This document shows, one piece after another, positions 31,101 to 43,564 of a stretch of DNA of 64,000 nt (position 1 is the stretch's first letter; every line of letters starts with the position of its first letter). Source of the stretch: Romanomermis culicivorax (taxonomy: Eukaryota > Nematoda > Enoplea > Mermithida > Mermithidae); contig CAWUHX010000007.1 in the NCBI GenBank assembly GCA_963922205.1, positions 1,054,001-1,118,000 on the forward strand, given 5' to 3'. Below the pieces are notes generated by a model, which was given only the letters and a program-made list of their open reading frames with translations, ran no database searches and was not told the DNA's origin. Both the position numbers and the translations under genes were made by a program.

Positions 31101-34100
31101 ATACAATTCTTTTCGAAATCACAAGAAATGAAAACGCCGATATCTTTCGATACTTTTTGAACCTCTGATTTTTTGAATAAATTTGTCTTCGAAATTAATT
31201 AATTTCCTGTCACTTGTCAAAAACACGCGAACAACTAATAAATCAGCGGTATCACATCAATATTGAAGCTTGATCGATGTGTCCATAAGCATTGAACATG
31301 TTTGAGATGAAAACATTTTTTACCGGTCTTCCTCTCGATCAAAATGCACCAATGCGGTCTTCTAATTTATCACACATTTCGAGAAATGACGAAAATTATC
31401 GGATCAAGTATTGAAGATACAGCAGTCACACCTGTACGTTGGGAGTATAATACGGGCATACTATCTCATAGGGAGGGAGGGATATGAGAGGGTACTAACC
31501 CTACCTAAGGTCATAAAAGTTGATCACTGGTTGCTTAATTTTGAGAAAAAATGACGTGTTTAGTGGACATTCAGCTACACTACTTAGGCAAATTTTACCT
31601 TAAAAGTCTGACCTTGAAGACCTCTGGATAGGAATATTACCCTTACCAGGTCTGGCGAATGCTCATTTAGTACACATGGATTTTGGTGGATAAGCATTTA
31701 CTCCTGAGTTTTTTGAACTATGTGAGTTGCTAGTAGTCTTTCCAACCTAGACGCTGCTCTACTTGCCTTTTTTGACAGGAACCCAATTACCATAAAAGGA
31801 TTTGACAATTTAAGCGTTTTCCTCTTGGGTTTACTTAGACAAAACCAGTTGATATATATTTACTACGTAAGACAAAATCTCAATTTACTCCATCTCAGGA
31901 TGACTGACCATGAACAGGTATGGCAGCAATGATCTCACGTATTAAATGATCTCACGTCGGTTAAAATTAGTGTAAATCATAACGTAAAACAACACTTTTG
32001 GTACCCAAGCTGAAAATCTTTGTCATCGCAATTCAATTCCAAAACAGCAGTGCTCTTATCTATTAAAGAAATATCATCTTTTCGGCAACCAATATCAAAG
32101 GTTTCACTTCAATCAATGTATTTTTCTGGTGCTTCGTGCTCAAATATTCTCAAGATTTGTATGGCTTAGAAAATTTTGAATCACAACAAAGTAGCATTAA
32201 TGTCCATCCTCTTAGACACCTGAATAATCTTTCTTCTCTGAATATCAGTCGACTAGAGATATCTCAGCGTCACAGGTAGAATATGGTATGCACCATAATT
32301 CAATCACGAAATAAGTCTGTTTTTTTTCGAAATCCTAGTAAATAATAAAATTGGAAAGCAAATAGTATTCTTTAGAATTAATGCTTTCTGTTAACCATAT
32401 GTCACATAGGATTAGAAACCATAATTTATAAATTAAAGATTCTACAGTGTGAACACACTACTGATATTTGTCTGTTTTTTTATTAAATGCTAGTAAATTG
32501 AAAATGATCAAAATTAGTACCGTATCATTCACACAAAGTTTTCACCATAGAACTTTTTAGTTCAAATGTTATTAAAGCTTAGTCCGTTAGGCTCATAAAT
32601 TCAAGTCTCACATGGGCCGACAGAAAATCGTAAAAATGTATATTACTTGGTTTCCAGTTTTATCATTTGGAATCATTCCAACAGGTTTCATTTTTTATTT
32701 ATATGCTTATACTTTCAATAAATCAAATTTCAATTATTTTTGGGACACTTTCGATGTAAAACACTATTTTACGTATTAAAAAATGTTTTTCACATCATAT
32801 CTTGTAAAAAGATTCACTGCTCAAGATATGAAACTTTTTTAATACTAACTTTAAGAATTTTTGTGTCATTATGCATTGAAAAAAACATATAATCATTATA
32901 GTCAATATTCTACTTAAATGAACATTTGCCCAGCAAATAGTAACATGCAAGGCTGTTTAATGCGAGAATTGCAATGGAAAATAGAATATTATCGATCAGC
33001 CCCCCCAAAAACTATCGATCATTCCCCGATTGTTGGCGACACCATCGGCCGATAAGTCAATTAGCGGCCAATGCTGATACATCGGTCGTTCACTAATTGA
33101 AGAAATTTCCACAGAAGATGCGTAAGGATTCATTCGTTTCTGATGATTATTCCATTCGCAGGTGAACTTACACAATAAATAAATAAAAAATAACGTTAAT
33201 GTTTTTCCAATTTTGGAGAAATTGCATGAATAAAAGTAGACTTCCGGGGCAAAATGAAAATCTTGAAACTTACACTATTGGCCTCGAATTGCTTCAAGGC
33301 AGAATAATGGTCGGCATCGGCTCGGGCTTTCATTCGGGCTACGTGGCTTTGATCTTCCAATTCGGACATTCGTTTTTGCGACTCCTTTTCAAGAATTTGT
33401 TGCTCGTAAGTAATTTTAGCTACTTCGGCGATCTTTTGCGCTTCTGAAAAATCGTGCGGCTGAAATTAAAGTAATAGACAGTATGTAGATAAGAATTATT
33501 GCTCACCAATAACGGCCTTCTTTCTTTCAGTTTCAGCTTCTTTTTCGACTACCCGTTGATGTTGTGTGGCAATCAAAAGCTTAGTTTTTTCTGCCTCCCT
33601 GAAAAGTAGGCCAAAATTTGAGAATTTAACCGGTTGAACAAGAATATTTAGAGAGAAATTTTGAGGAATCTAGACTTTGCAGAGTCGATCTTCAAAAGTT
33701 CAAATATACGAATAAATAGAAAGATGTTACTCACATCAATTCATAATTTTGTCGGATGGATTCTGGAATTTTCGGTTTCGTTACTCGAACACCTTGAACG
33801 TACAAACCGGGCGCCATCACGGTCAAATCGCTTTGTAACGCTTTCTTCAAATTTTCGTCGATTTGATCTTTAAATTCTTACGTCACAAGGCGAAAGACTA
33901 TATGAATAGATTGCGAAAATTTTACCAAAAAGATCAATATAAACTTCTTGGAGCGTGTGGACGCTACAAAATTGATTGACTTCGTGATGAACTTTGTTGA
34001 AAATTAGTGTCTTGTCGTAATCGACGGTATAATTGCGAACAATATCATAAACTAAAAAAGGTGAAAAGGAAAGTTCTAGACGGAAATGTACTGATAATTT

Positions 34101-35271
34101 TCACTCTGAAATAAATTTGGTGGTTCCGAATGTTGAAATTTGTTTTCCGAGTAATGTAAGGTCTACAGGGGAAATATAATAAAAAGAAAGATTCAAATAA
34201 ATTCGGAGCATTAAACCGTAATGACGTTTTAAAAAGTATTAAAATATACGTATGAGTCTTCATTATTCGTCTCTCTAAAATTAACACAGCTTACCGCTAG
34301 ACGCGCTCAAAATATTAACAACTTCGATTCGATCGAAGTAAATCATCACACCACCGCTTAAATAATCAAAAAATAAAAGTTATTAAAGAAAATTTCAACA
34401 TTGGTCAACTACATATTACCTAGTCCCACAGGGGACATTTTTGACTTCGTCAGTCTGCAAGGTAACCTGAAAAAAGCATTAGTTAAGTGTGGGATATAAA
34501 TGAAAAAGTATCAAAAAATTATGAAGGCACTGACTGATATGCAAAACAATCAAGTTATCCATTTACTTTTATATCAATTTTCTTCCTGATTTTTCATTTT
34601 GTCGGTTTCTCAACTTTACTTGTCTACGTTTGCGAAATATTTATTTTCAACAGTTCGATTAACTACATTCCATTATTTTAACGATGATCTTTACACTCGA
34701 TGGCTGAAATTTTCAGAATGAATATTTTCAGCCTGAAAATAGTCAATCGGTAGTAGCAAGTGGAAAAATTTGCACATTAGTAATGACCAATTTTTAATTT
34801 CTTTTTGACTAAAATAAAGAAATTACAGGTCTACCAAGCCATTTCGAATTTCAAAATAACTTGATGCGTCATTATTGTTGATAAATTCTATAGATATCCA
34901 AAAAAGCATGATTAAAATAATTCTTCCACTTTGGGCTCATAAGGTAAAGTTTCTTTAAAATTAACCAAACGAAGAAATCATATACAAAATTATATTCAAT
35001 TCACAAACCTGCACAGATTTAACACTGGTAATAAACGGTATCATTAAATGGTAACCGGGTTCACTGACCGTTGATAAAAGGGCGCCACCCTGAATGTACA
35101 GTACTTAAAAAATAAATTTTGTAACAATAAAAATAAAGAAGAAAACCGGTATTTTACCCTAAAATAAACGGCGACGTGACCTTCGTCGACACAATGCAGG
35201 GAAAAATTCAACAAAATGGCGCCAAGAACGACCGGAAGGCTTATCAGAGCGACGGGATTAATTTCGGGCAT
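28112..35271 (-). CDS. Erlin (SPFH/prohibitin-domain ER membrane protein)
   Basis: Nine exons: 35158-35271, 35009-35089, 34420-34466, 34295-34356, 33926-34051, 33735-33867, 33507-33598, 33274-33443, 28112-28339. All junctions are GT-AG with matching phases, giving 350 residues (vertebrate erlins about 340). Residues 6-25 form the N-terminal ER membrane segment. The SPFH domain follows ([46 protein letters not shown]), then the charged helical region ([12 protein letters not shown]) and a C-terminal [13 protein letters not shown] block. The last 40 residues are divergent. Erlins form rings in lipid-raft-like ER domains and, in mammals, bind activated IP3 receptors for ERAD and restrain SREBP. 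Intron 8 is 4.9 kb and full of repeats. A TTCAG lies 18 nt before the ATG, a possible trans-splice site. Confidence 0.96.
28876..29870 (+). repeat. MITE family A copy split by an hAT-like insertion (erlin intron 8)
   Basis: The left part (28876-28975, AAAAAATTGTTAAAGGCTAA) and right part (29753-29870, ATATTTCCAGTCCTATGTGG, AGAAAATCGTGAACAC, AGAAGCATTCCAAG) join into the usual family A order once the inserted element is skipped. Confidence 0.7.
28976..29752. mobile_element. hAT-like non-autonomous element with 8-bp target duplication GGTCACAT
   Basis: GGTCACAT occurs at 28968-28975 and again at 29753-29760, directly flanking the element. Ends are CAGGGTTTTTTTG and AAAAAAACTATG, short inverted repeats. 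Subterminal ACAAGCCA/TGGCTTGT units cluster at both ends. The centre (29290-29560) is an inverted relative of 54560-54790. No transposase frame is present. An 8-bp duplication is the hAT hallmark. Confidence 0.85.
30420..30640. repeat. MITE family E copy 3, decayed (erlin intron 8)
   Basis: Shares CTGGAGCCAGGCAGGACAG, AAAAAAAGGTTTTCTAACAT and CCAATCATCATATTCTTGAA with copies at 12300-12440 and 3210-3330. The termini are lost. Confidence 0.55.
30949..31020. repeat. 30-bp tandem repeat, 2.4 copies
   Basis: The unit GCAGACTTCGTAGGATCACT plus CTTTCGCTCA occurs twice identically, followed by a third partial GCAGACTTCGTA. It lies in erlin intron 8. Identical units suggest recent duplication. Confidence 0.9.
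31021..33273. other. Remainder of erlin intron 8
   Basis: Repeat-rich. 31440-32000 shares short blocks with 39700-39990 and 46780-46880 (AAATGTCCACTAAACACGTC complement, GGTAATA blocks). 32468-32690 is a diverged MITE A copy (TCTGTTTTTTTATTAAATGC at the left, AGTTTTATCATTTGGAATCA at the right). 33000-33090 is a CG-richer patch without a frame. No second gene was found nested in the intron. Confidence 0.45.
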
Positions 35272-35911
35272 TGTGAAAAAGCTTTAAAGCTGAACAGACG
35301 GCAGCAGGAATCACAACTTTCAACAAAAAATGTGAGTAGCTGCGCTATGATTCCTCTAGAAAACAAATTAATGGACTTTTGAAATTGAAAAATATTCGTA
35401 TATATAAATTTTCGCAACAATAGCAACGAAAGAATGAAGATGCCGAGTAAAATTATTCAAAATGAAGCAATTACAACAGAAAAATCTGCAAAGTGCAAAA
35501 ACCTTTCATTCTTCGAAAAATAGCACACATATCGCGATCAACGCCAACTAAGAACACGCAAAGAACGAAATTATCTAGTAGCGTGCAAGCCGCACGACCA
35601 GAAAATTGAGCAAGAAACAAATTTTCAAAAGTTACACAAAATTTTGAGTACTCAATATTAGCGAAAAGTAAAACAATAAACGTAACCTACAATAGAAGTT
35701 CCACAAATCTGGTTGAGTGATCTAACCTACAAATACTTGCTACAGCGCTATGAGTTTTAGAAAGTGGGACGGACCGCACTACGGACTTTCTGGTTGCATT
35801 ATTCTTGAACCAGGAAATAAACTTTAATAATTTTAAAATCTTATCGGACAAAATTTCGATGCGCTGTAATGCGTAATGAGTACCTGGAACAAAAAATGTA
35901 TAAATAATGTT
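35272..35911. other. Intergenic spacer between SLC37A4-type gene and erlin
   Basis: About 640 bp separate the SLC37A4-type stop codon from the erlin ATG on the same strand. TTCAG at 35290-35294 (minus strand) precedes the erlin start by 18 nt. The spacing would allow either a separate erlin promoter or operon-like processing. No repeat was recognised here, unlike most other spacers in the window. Confidence 0.5.
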
Positions 35912-38900
35912 TTAATCTTCTTTCACTGACGAAACGCCAATTTTCGTGCAAAAATTCTTGGTTACGAGTGCCAAAATTAAACAGGCAGCGCATCCGATTT
36001 CCAACAATGTGAAAACACCAAGCCATCCGTAACTGTGTGCCAAAACACTGAACGGATAACCGGCTATTACGGCACCAACTGAAAAAATATGACACACTTA
36101 AATTAGTGCAGTAATAAATAAATTTCGGAATTAGAAACCATGAAAAAGTTAATTTTCTGAAATATGAAGACTAATATTAAAGATCCATCACTTACTATTT
36201 GCTGTAAGACTGACGATAGAATGAGACGTTCCACTTAGATACACCGGCGCTGATTCCGTTGCCAAAAGGCCGAAAAGATTTATATTGCCGTACAATGAAC
36301 AACCCAGAACGAAGGCTACAAGCGGAAGAGCTGCCTTGAAAATAAATTTCATGTAAATAAAGAAACCAAATTAGTTAAGTTTAGTTCAACAAGTCAATTA
36401 AATTGTTGATTCACCTTTATCAATTAACTTGATAAAATAAACAGACGCGGCGCTGGAATAAATATCCACACATTTGTGCCACACAGAATCAAGATCAATA
36501 CTTTTGAACGACTGTCAAAATTAGCGCTACGCAAAAAAACAGTCAGCGTCAGAGGATTTTGAAATCAAAAACGAAGAAATAATGAATAATGAATTAAATG
36601 CGAATATACGGCTAGTGAAGTTAGAGTGACTTGACATAAATATTTTTGTAATCATATGGTTTAGCCCAAATTGAAAAACATATTTCCAGATTTCAGCAGA
36701 ATTTTGATACCAATCCAGTTGATTTAAGGCATCAATTTAGAAAAGGAACGCTCCGAATAACTTACATTTGAAGTAGTGAGCGTTTGCAAGGCTAGAACAC
36801 TGGCCACCATGTAAACTAGTACGACGATCATTCGAGGACTGCTTTTCGAATTTGGCTAAAAAAACGCGAAATTATTATAGAAAAAAAATTATTTCCTGTA
36901 TTTTCTTTCACCATTTTCGATACGCATATATCCGTAAGGTAACCCGTAGCAAAGTTTCCTATCATACCACCAGTTTCAAAAGCGCTGATAAAAGCGACGG
37001 CGTGACCTGCCGTCAGAGCTTTTTCATCGACGATCAAAAGTTGAATCCAATTTTCGAAGCTAGTTTTAGCGGCAAAAAAGATCAAATTGTAGAAAGATAA
37101 CAGCCACAAGAAGGGACTGTATATCAAGTCCGATAACGTGCTTTTCTTTGCGCCTAAAATAATGACGTAAAAACCGCTTTCGTTCACACATGCACAGGAC
37201 AGAAATTGTGCTGGAAATCAGGCAGATCCGGTGTATAAATAAATTTAAAATACGTTTATTTCCAATTGTGTTTCTAACTTAGAGCTAGCCTAGACACTAT
37301 CCTTTTAGACGAAAAAAGTGAAAAATACCTATTTTTAGTAGAATTGGCCATTTTTGAAAGAGAAATAATAATGTTTTCGGCGATTTCAAATATTTATGAT
37401 TTTTAGACAATAATTGCCTACTAATTTTTGAACAATTTTTCATACTTTAGAGCGAAAAATTTTCCCCCCAGCCGTTAACCCACCAATGGAAAATCTGGCT
37501 GACACCCACACACAGCTCCGCGCTCCGTTCCGGTTTCCCAAATATACATGCACATTAGAAAGGGTAAACCAACGAATTCTTTTAGGCGGAAGCAAAGAAA
37601 ATATTTAATTTTTTTCCAATTGACTGCAGGCTTTTTTTATTCATTTTAGGGTTCTGGGCCCCTAAAAGTTTGGAAATGGCTCCAAAAATTTTAGGTCTAG
37701 GAGCCGTTTTGGCCCCTAAAATTTTGACTTATTCATTTATATTTTAGAGAATTGTAGTTATTTTCATTCAATTTTTGATTTAAAGTAAGCGTTTTAAAGG
37801 CTCTATAATTATAGAACATCGAAAATTTTCCGGCGTTTCGTGCCGGATCTCACTATATAATTTTTCAAATTATGCACTGTTTTCCTACAAATCAAACTTT
37901 CTGGGGAAAAAAATTCTCGGCAAAGAGAAAAAAATATGAGAGTTCGACATAGAAAAGATGAATTTTGGAGCATTTAACAGATCAAATCCTCAAATTTTCC
38001 TTTTTTGTCACTATTATTTTAAATATGGAGCCGAGTTTCAATTCATGATCATAATGGAGGTGATTTTCATAAATTTCAAGTTTAATTTGAATTTGTCAAA
38101 CTTATGAAAGTATGAACATATTTTTTAGTTTGCAAAATGATATTCGAACCATGTATGTTTATCGAATAAGTTATCCTTAATTGATTTTCCAGCATTTTAG
38201 AGTGCCAAAGTCCAAAAAGAAAGTTTCGTTGCGTAGCGCCGGAAAGATATAGGAAACAACAGAACAACGAGGACAGAAACTGCATTTTCAAAACCCTATA
38301 CCTTTGAGTCAGAAGGAAACGAACTCAAATGCTATCTTGGAAGAAGGTTTGTGCAAAAGTAAACGAAATATCGTGTTTTTTGCATAAAAAATTTTCCTCG
38401 CACTAGATTTCTCGGCCGATCTTTGTACATGTAGAAAGAAGCCTGTAACTGAAAACGCTTGTTGGAAATCAAATTTTGAACAGTAATTTTTTAAAATCGT
38501 GTCAACTGATTGAATATCTGTATAATTTAATTATATAGTACGTTCTACAGTATTTTACTAGCCCGTTTTTCGATATTCTTCAATTAAAAATTTTTGGCTT
38601 CGAAAATTTCAATTTGGCCCCTAAAAATTTAGGCCTAGGAGCCATTTGGCTCTTGGTTTTCAAACCGTCATGTGGCAACAGAAAAAATGTTCAGGACTCC
38701 CGACTACCCATGTGCATGTACGTTTTTGATTCAAAAGATTTTACATCGCTGAAGAAATCATGTATGTATAATAAAAATAAAGTTCAAAGTACAATTAACG
38801 TACATGAATTATGTTCAACTTTCGGAATACCTACAAAATTTATTTCTCATCAACTCGTAGATTGTCAAATATCAAAATTATACATTAACAAGGTCAGGCA

Positions 38901-41900
38901 TCCATAAATGTTAAAATCTCGTTTAGAGGTTTAGACATCGATAGAGACTAAAACCACGCATGGAAATAAACAAAATGCCCGATTTCGCTGAAATTGACGA
39001 TCCCCAACGAAGTATTTTCAATAACAAAAATGATCCTAGTTACTTTCTCATCTCAATGTTAATTTATGGCTAAACAATCAAAACTAAAAACTTACGATAA
39101 GCATCAATAATTAAAAGTCAAGCCTATTGTTTTCAACGCATTGTAGCCTATATTTTAATAACCCGCGTAATTTTAATTTTTTAGAAATTTTTTTATTAAA
39201 AAAAATTTATTGAAAACAAAAAAACTTTTGGATTTATTTGTTTTAGCCAAAAAATTTTATGCTCCAAACTTCAAATACTTAAACGTATTCGTATTTTATA
39301 TACAACTTCTTGCGTCATAAATTTAAAAAGAGAAAACGTGTTTCGAAAACGAGTGCATGACGTCATGGTAATCAAAATTTATTATTATTTTAACATACCA
39401 ACTAAATTGTCGTCTTTCTTTTTTTTAGCGGCGGCGGAGTTTGGATTGTTATCACTGAAGGATGGTAAACCGACAATTTCTGGGCTTTCAATAACCGTAA
39501 AAACACACAAGCTGGCCCAAGCAATCGACAAAATGCCTTGAAAACAATTGCACATTAAATTTCAACCTTTATCATAGGCAAAAAATAAAAAACTTCAATA
39601 TCAAACACTTTCCAACTGAATGTGGTTCAATAACATCGAATCTACTTATTTAAATTTCTAGTTGTTTCTTGCAGAATGATATTCGGTGTCAATGTATACT
39701 CTATACAGGAGAGGGTAGGCTTGGGTAAACCTTACAATAACGTTGGGTATGAGGGCGGTATTACCACTAATTTGGGTCCTGAAAAACAATTTACAAGGCT
39801 GCAAAATCGACGAACATCACCCAATAAGTGGCCAATTTTGTGAAAAGTATTAGACAAATGTTAATAGATTTATTTCTATGCAGACTGTTAAGAGGAATGA
39901 GATGGTGATGATAAATAGTAGGTATCGGATTTTACTCGAAAAAGTAAATGTAAGGAGGTTGTTTTCTCGAAAGTACACTAGCCTGTTTTACTTGAAATAC
40001 TTGTCGAAAGTCAGCACTATTTCCTAATTTTTCGATTTTCTGCTGAACCATATGTCACGTAGAACTAGAAATTTGTTATGTGAGCATACTCCAAGTTTAA
40101 CAACTTTTTGAATAAAAAATCCTATTAAAAAGCTTTGTATAAACGATTTTGACTCGTAAGTCGGTAGCAAACTCAAGTGCACATTTTCTGAAAGAAGGAA
40201 CGGGCAAGTGGCTTAGATGATTTTAATATTACATGGACTATGTAGGCATAATTTCTTGTAGTACATAATTAGAAGCATTGCCGAGCAACTCAACTCGTTC
40301 TTGCTTAGATCACAAAACTGTAATCCTCCTCAGGCAGTCTATAAACGTAGATTTGTACTATTACGGAACTATTACTCATCCATCGAGATGACAAGTGGGT
40401 CAAATTCACAGCCGATTTCGTTGGCATCTGCCCAAAAGCAAATATCAACAGCTGGATGTCAAGTCTTCGAGTAGGAAAAATTTTAAAATTCGTGATAACA
40501 ATGGAGATGAGGAGGAGATCCATTTCTTCCAGCTTTGAAAGAAAGAAAGAAAGATTGAAAGACTAAGACGAAATTCAATTAGAGTATATTTACGAGAATA
40601 ATTATTCACTATCAAGCATAATGTAAATTATGCTAGTTTCATGACAATCTGAAAATGCAAGTAGTCATAGTCAAAAATGTAGAAATGGTATTGGTTGTGG
40701 AATGAGTAGGTTCACTGTCTAATAGGGATGGGCCGGATCGACTTTTTTGGCGACAGCGGATCCGGCGGATCTTGAAAAATTTGGTTCAGCGGATCCGGAT
40801 CTTTCAATAAGTATATGTACTATGTCTAATTTGTCTAAAATTGAGTTGTATGAATTTATATTCATTGGTGTCAATAGATTAATAGATTATTAATAATTGA
40901 GGTGTTCGTTTATTGAAATAGTTAACATGTACTAATTAGTAATTTCCATTCATTAAATTGTATTCATGCTTAGATTAATATTGGTTTCATCAGAAAAGAA
41001 ATGAATAGAAATGGAAACTTTTTTCAGAAATTATGGATTCAAGTTCTTCTTTCACTAACAGAGTGTAGGACTACTTCACAGTGCCCCAGATGATGAAGAA
41101 AAGGCAAAGTGCAATAAATGCAGAATACAGTTATCCAGAAAAGGTTGTCCTACTGGATGTCAGAGAAAACATATGGCAATATATGAGTATAAGCAGTTTG
41201 CGGCTGAATAAAAAGAAGATAATGAAAATAGAAGTAATTGTGGAACAAATTGCTACTAGTATAGTCATGTTAAAGAATTAATTTTTGTGTTTCCTTTAAA
41301 GATAGCTAAAAAAATGAGCCTAGCAACTCAAAAACGAAATTAGAGCACGAACTTAAGTCTCAAACGTCTCTGGACAATTGCTTCATGCAGAAAGTAAACT
41401 TAAATTAGCACCAGCGAAAAGTGTCCCCTATGAACACTTTTCTGTATTCAGTGGTACTGGTCAAATTTATGATCCTACCAAAAATCGTTTGAAGGGTGAT
41501 ACTGTTGAAAAATTACTGTTTCTCAAGTATAATTTTGCTACCATTGCAGTGTTTTTTTTGTACAAGCCTCTTTGTACCTGTACACAGATCGGCCAAAAAG
41601 TCTTTGTACGAAAAAATTTTTTTTGTACACTGAAAAAACCATGATCTTTTATGTATTTTCGCACAAAGTTTCTTCCTAATAGCACTCGAGTTCCCGTCCT
41701 TCACAATCATCTTACAAATTAAGAAAATATACTCATAACTTTCATTAATCTGAAAAACTTCAAGTTAAACCTGAAATTTCTAAAAATTAGTTCTATGATG
41801 CTCCTCAATTCAAACTCGGCTTCATGTTTAAAATTACAGTTGCGAAAAAGTTGGAAAAATAGATTTTGACGTTCTGAAGTGGACCGAAATTCGCTTTTTC

Positions 41901-43564
41901 CATACAGGAGGACCGCCAACATTTTTTCCTTTACTGGAAATTTTTTCTCCAGAAAGCACGATTTGTAGAAAAATAGTATTGCAAAGAATTATAAAATGCG
42001 GCGCGAAGCGCCGGAAAATTTTTAGTGTTTTCTAATACTGCAAAATTTTATGTGAATAATAATGAATAAAGATCCGATTATGACCGGATCTTTATCATTG
42101 ACAACAGCGGATCCGGATCTTAAAAAATTTGGTTCAGCGGATCCGAATCCTAAAATTTAGGCGGATATCCGCGGATCCGGGTACCCGGCCCATCCCTACT
42201 GTCTATATCTTTATAATTCTTCACAGCTTCTTTTTTTCTGGCATTCACTTTTGCATGACAAGTTAGACACCTTTATATTGGAGCAGCATAGTCTATGCTT
42301 CGATGTTCCAAGAGTTTAAAATTAATATCCAAAGTTTAATCGACTGAGCGACATTGCACAGTTTTTACTGCAGAGCTGAGAAATATCTAACCTACGGCTA
42401 GTCCTGAGTTAGCCATACGATTGAAAAATCTTGAGAGATCACCACACGGCTGGCGATATAACCGAAGATTTCAGGAGGGTCGTATAGCACTCTTCCAATT
42501 ACACGTATATGAGTTGAAACACAGAATACTTTACTTGATACTGTCCAAATATTCCTCTCTAACTATTCGAAATAATAAAAGGCTCACAAATGCGTTTTCC
42601 GACTAAACCAGACATTCGGCAACAAAATTTACCCTATTTGTATCAGTAGGTTTCTCTGGCTCTAGACACATTGAACTGGAAAAGCGGACCACCTTACTGA
42701 AAAATTTGGGACTTTTCCAGTATATCAACGTACCGCAGAAAAATATGAAAGACCGCCAACCGCCGTTTGATAACGTGAAGAACTGAAGGAAAATCGGTGT
42801 GATGACGCCTGTGATGTTCATACTAGCTGACAATATTGACCACCATGTACCGAACTGCTCTTTTTGGAACCACTGAAAAGTAGGAAATATATTCGAAAAA
42901 CTACGATATCTGACACATAAAAGTAAGATATCTGACACATATTTGTATAATTCGAAATTTTGAATACATCACAAAAATCCACCGTTCAAAAACCATATTT
43001 CAGCCTAAAAAACTCAACAAAACTAAAACATTTTTCTCAATCAAAAAATCTTCCTTTACGACTTTTTTCGTGGTTATCCGACTTATCTATGCTGCAATGC
43101 CGGAAAAACAATCGAACCTTTCTCAATAGTTTGGAGCATGCAGGCCATCCGCAACCTTGTCCCATGCCATTCAAAAACCACAAAAGCGTAAACATTTTCA
43201 CATCTTTAACAAACGCGAACCCCAAAACTGATGCCGAAGTCGTGATCAAACCCGAACAAAAGAGCAAAGTTGCACCGACATTATCTGATAGGATTCCAAA
43301 CGCAAATTTGCTTATCGCGTAGGCTAAATTTAATGCGCTGACAATTTTACCTGAAGCAAAAATTACAGTCATTATTACTATTTCGAGAAAATGAAAAAAT
43401 GGCTTACCAAGATCTTCTTTCGACAAATGTTCCTCGTGTTGAATGTAAGGAATAACGAATGAGAAACTTTTCCGACACAAGATATATAACGAATAGCCGA
43501 TGAAAATTGATAAAAATACTCGTTTTTGGTAGAATCTCACTATACCATCAATGTTATCTGTCAT
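35912..43564 (-). CDS. Glucose-6-phosphate/phosphate antiporter, SLC37A4-like
   Basis: Eight exons: 43408-43564, 43118-43350, 42734-42872, 39399-39536, 36912-37153, 36766-36855, 36196-36334, 35912-36078. All introns are GT-AG with matching phases, giving 434 residues against 429 for human G6PT. Conserved segments in order are GYSLYILCRKSFSFVIP, AYAISKFAFGILSDN, LLWFLNGMGQGCGWP, FGTWWSILSASMN, TSFENWIQLL, ESAPVYLSGTSHSIV and AHSYGWLGVF. It is an MFS carrier of the ER membrane that imports glucose-6-phosphate into the lumen in exchange for phosphate. The ATG at 43564 was chosen over one at 43597 because a TTTTCAG lies between them and conservation starts near it. The C-terminus (VKED) lacks a KKxx ER signal. 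Confidence 0.95.
37648..38680. repeat. Repeat with GGCCCCTAAAA/TAGGAGCC ends in SLC37A4 intron 4
   Basis: GGGCCCCTAAAAGTTTG and TTTAGGTCTAGGAGCCGTTT at 37656-37720 recur as GGCCCCTAAAAATTTAGGCC followed by TAGGAGCC at 38611-38645. The interior carries two family D hairpin cores (CCGGCGTTTCGTGCCGG at 37829 and TTGCGTAGCGCCGG at 38229). Non-coding. Confidence 0.5.
39537..40721. other. SLC37A4 intron 3, left part
   Basis: 39660-39990 resembles 31440-31650 in short blocks. 39997-40275 holds an inverted, diverged MITE A copy (TTTTCTGCTGAACCATATGT, AGTTTAACAACTTTTTGAAT). No exon was found in it. Confidence 0.4.
40722..42197 (+). mobile_element. hAT transposon, decayed, with 8-bp target duplication ACTGTCTA
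   Basis: ACTGTCTA at 40714-40721 is repeated exactly at 42198-42205. Ends are ATAGGGATGGGCCGG and CCGGCCCATCCCT, a typical hAT terminus. Iterated GCGGATCCGGATCT units occur subterminally on both sides (40770-40800 and 42100-42180). The interior has a broken BED zinc finger, a later AT-rich stretch and a family D hairpin core near 42000. It lies in SLC37A4 intron 3. Confidence 0.9.
41068..41220 (+). pseudogene. hAT transposase N-terminus with BED-type zinc finger
   Basis: A frame reading DDEEKAKCNKCRIQLSRKG then a downstream KHM gives the C-x2-C and late His of a BED finger. A DYFTVP segment just upstream is in a different frame, so at least one frameshift is present. No catalytic domain remains downstream. 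Confidence 0.6.

Noticed and set aside
33199-33447. Plus-strand frame over erlin exon 8
   Set aside because: Antisense shadow of the conserved erlin exon.
36421-36511. Possible extra exon of the SLC37A4-like gene between exons 6 and 7 (ACAG acceptor-like and AAAGGTGAATC donor-like sites)
   Set aside because: Its phases do not match the neighbouring exons (phase 0 in, phase 1 out), the frame that resembles a transporter helix hits a stop, and exons 6 and 7 join directly in phase with good alignment to the family.
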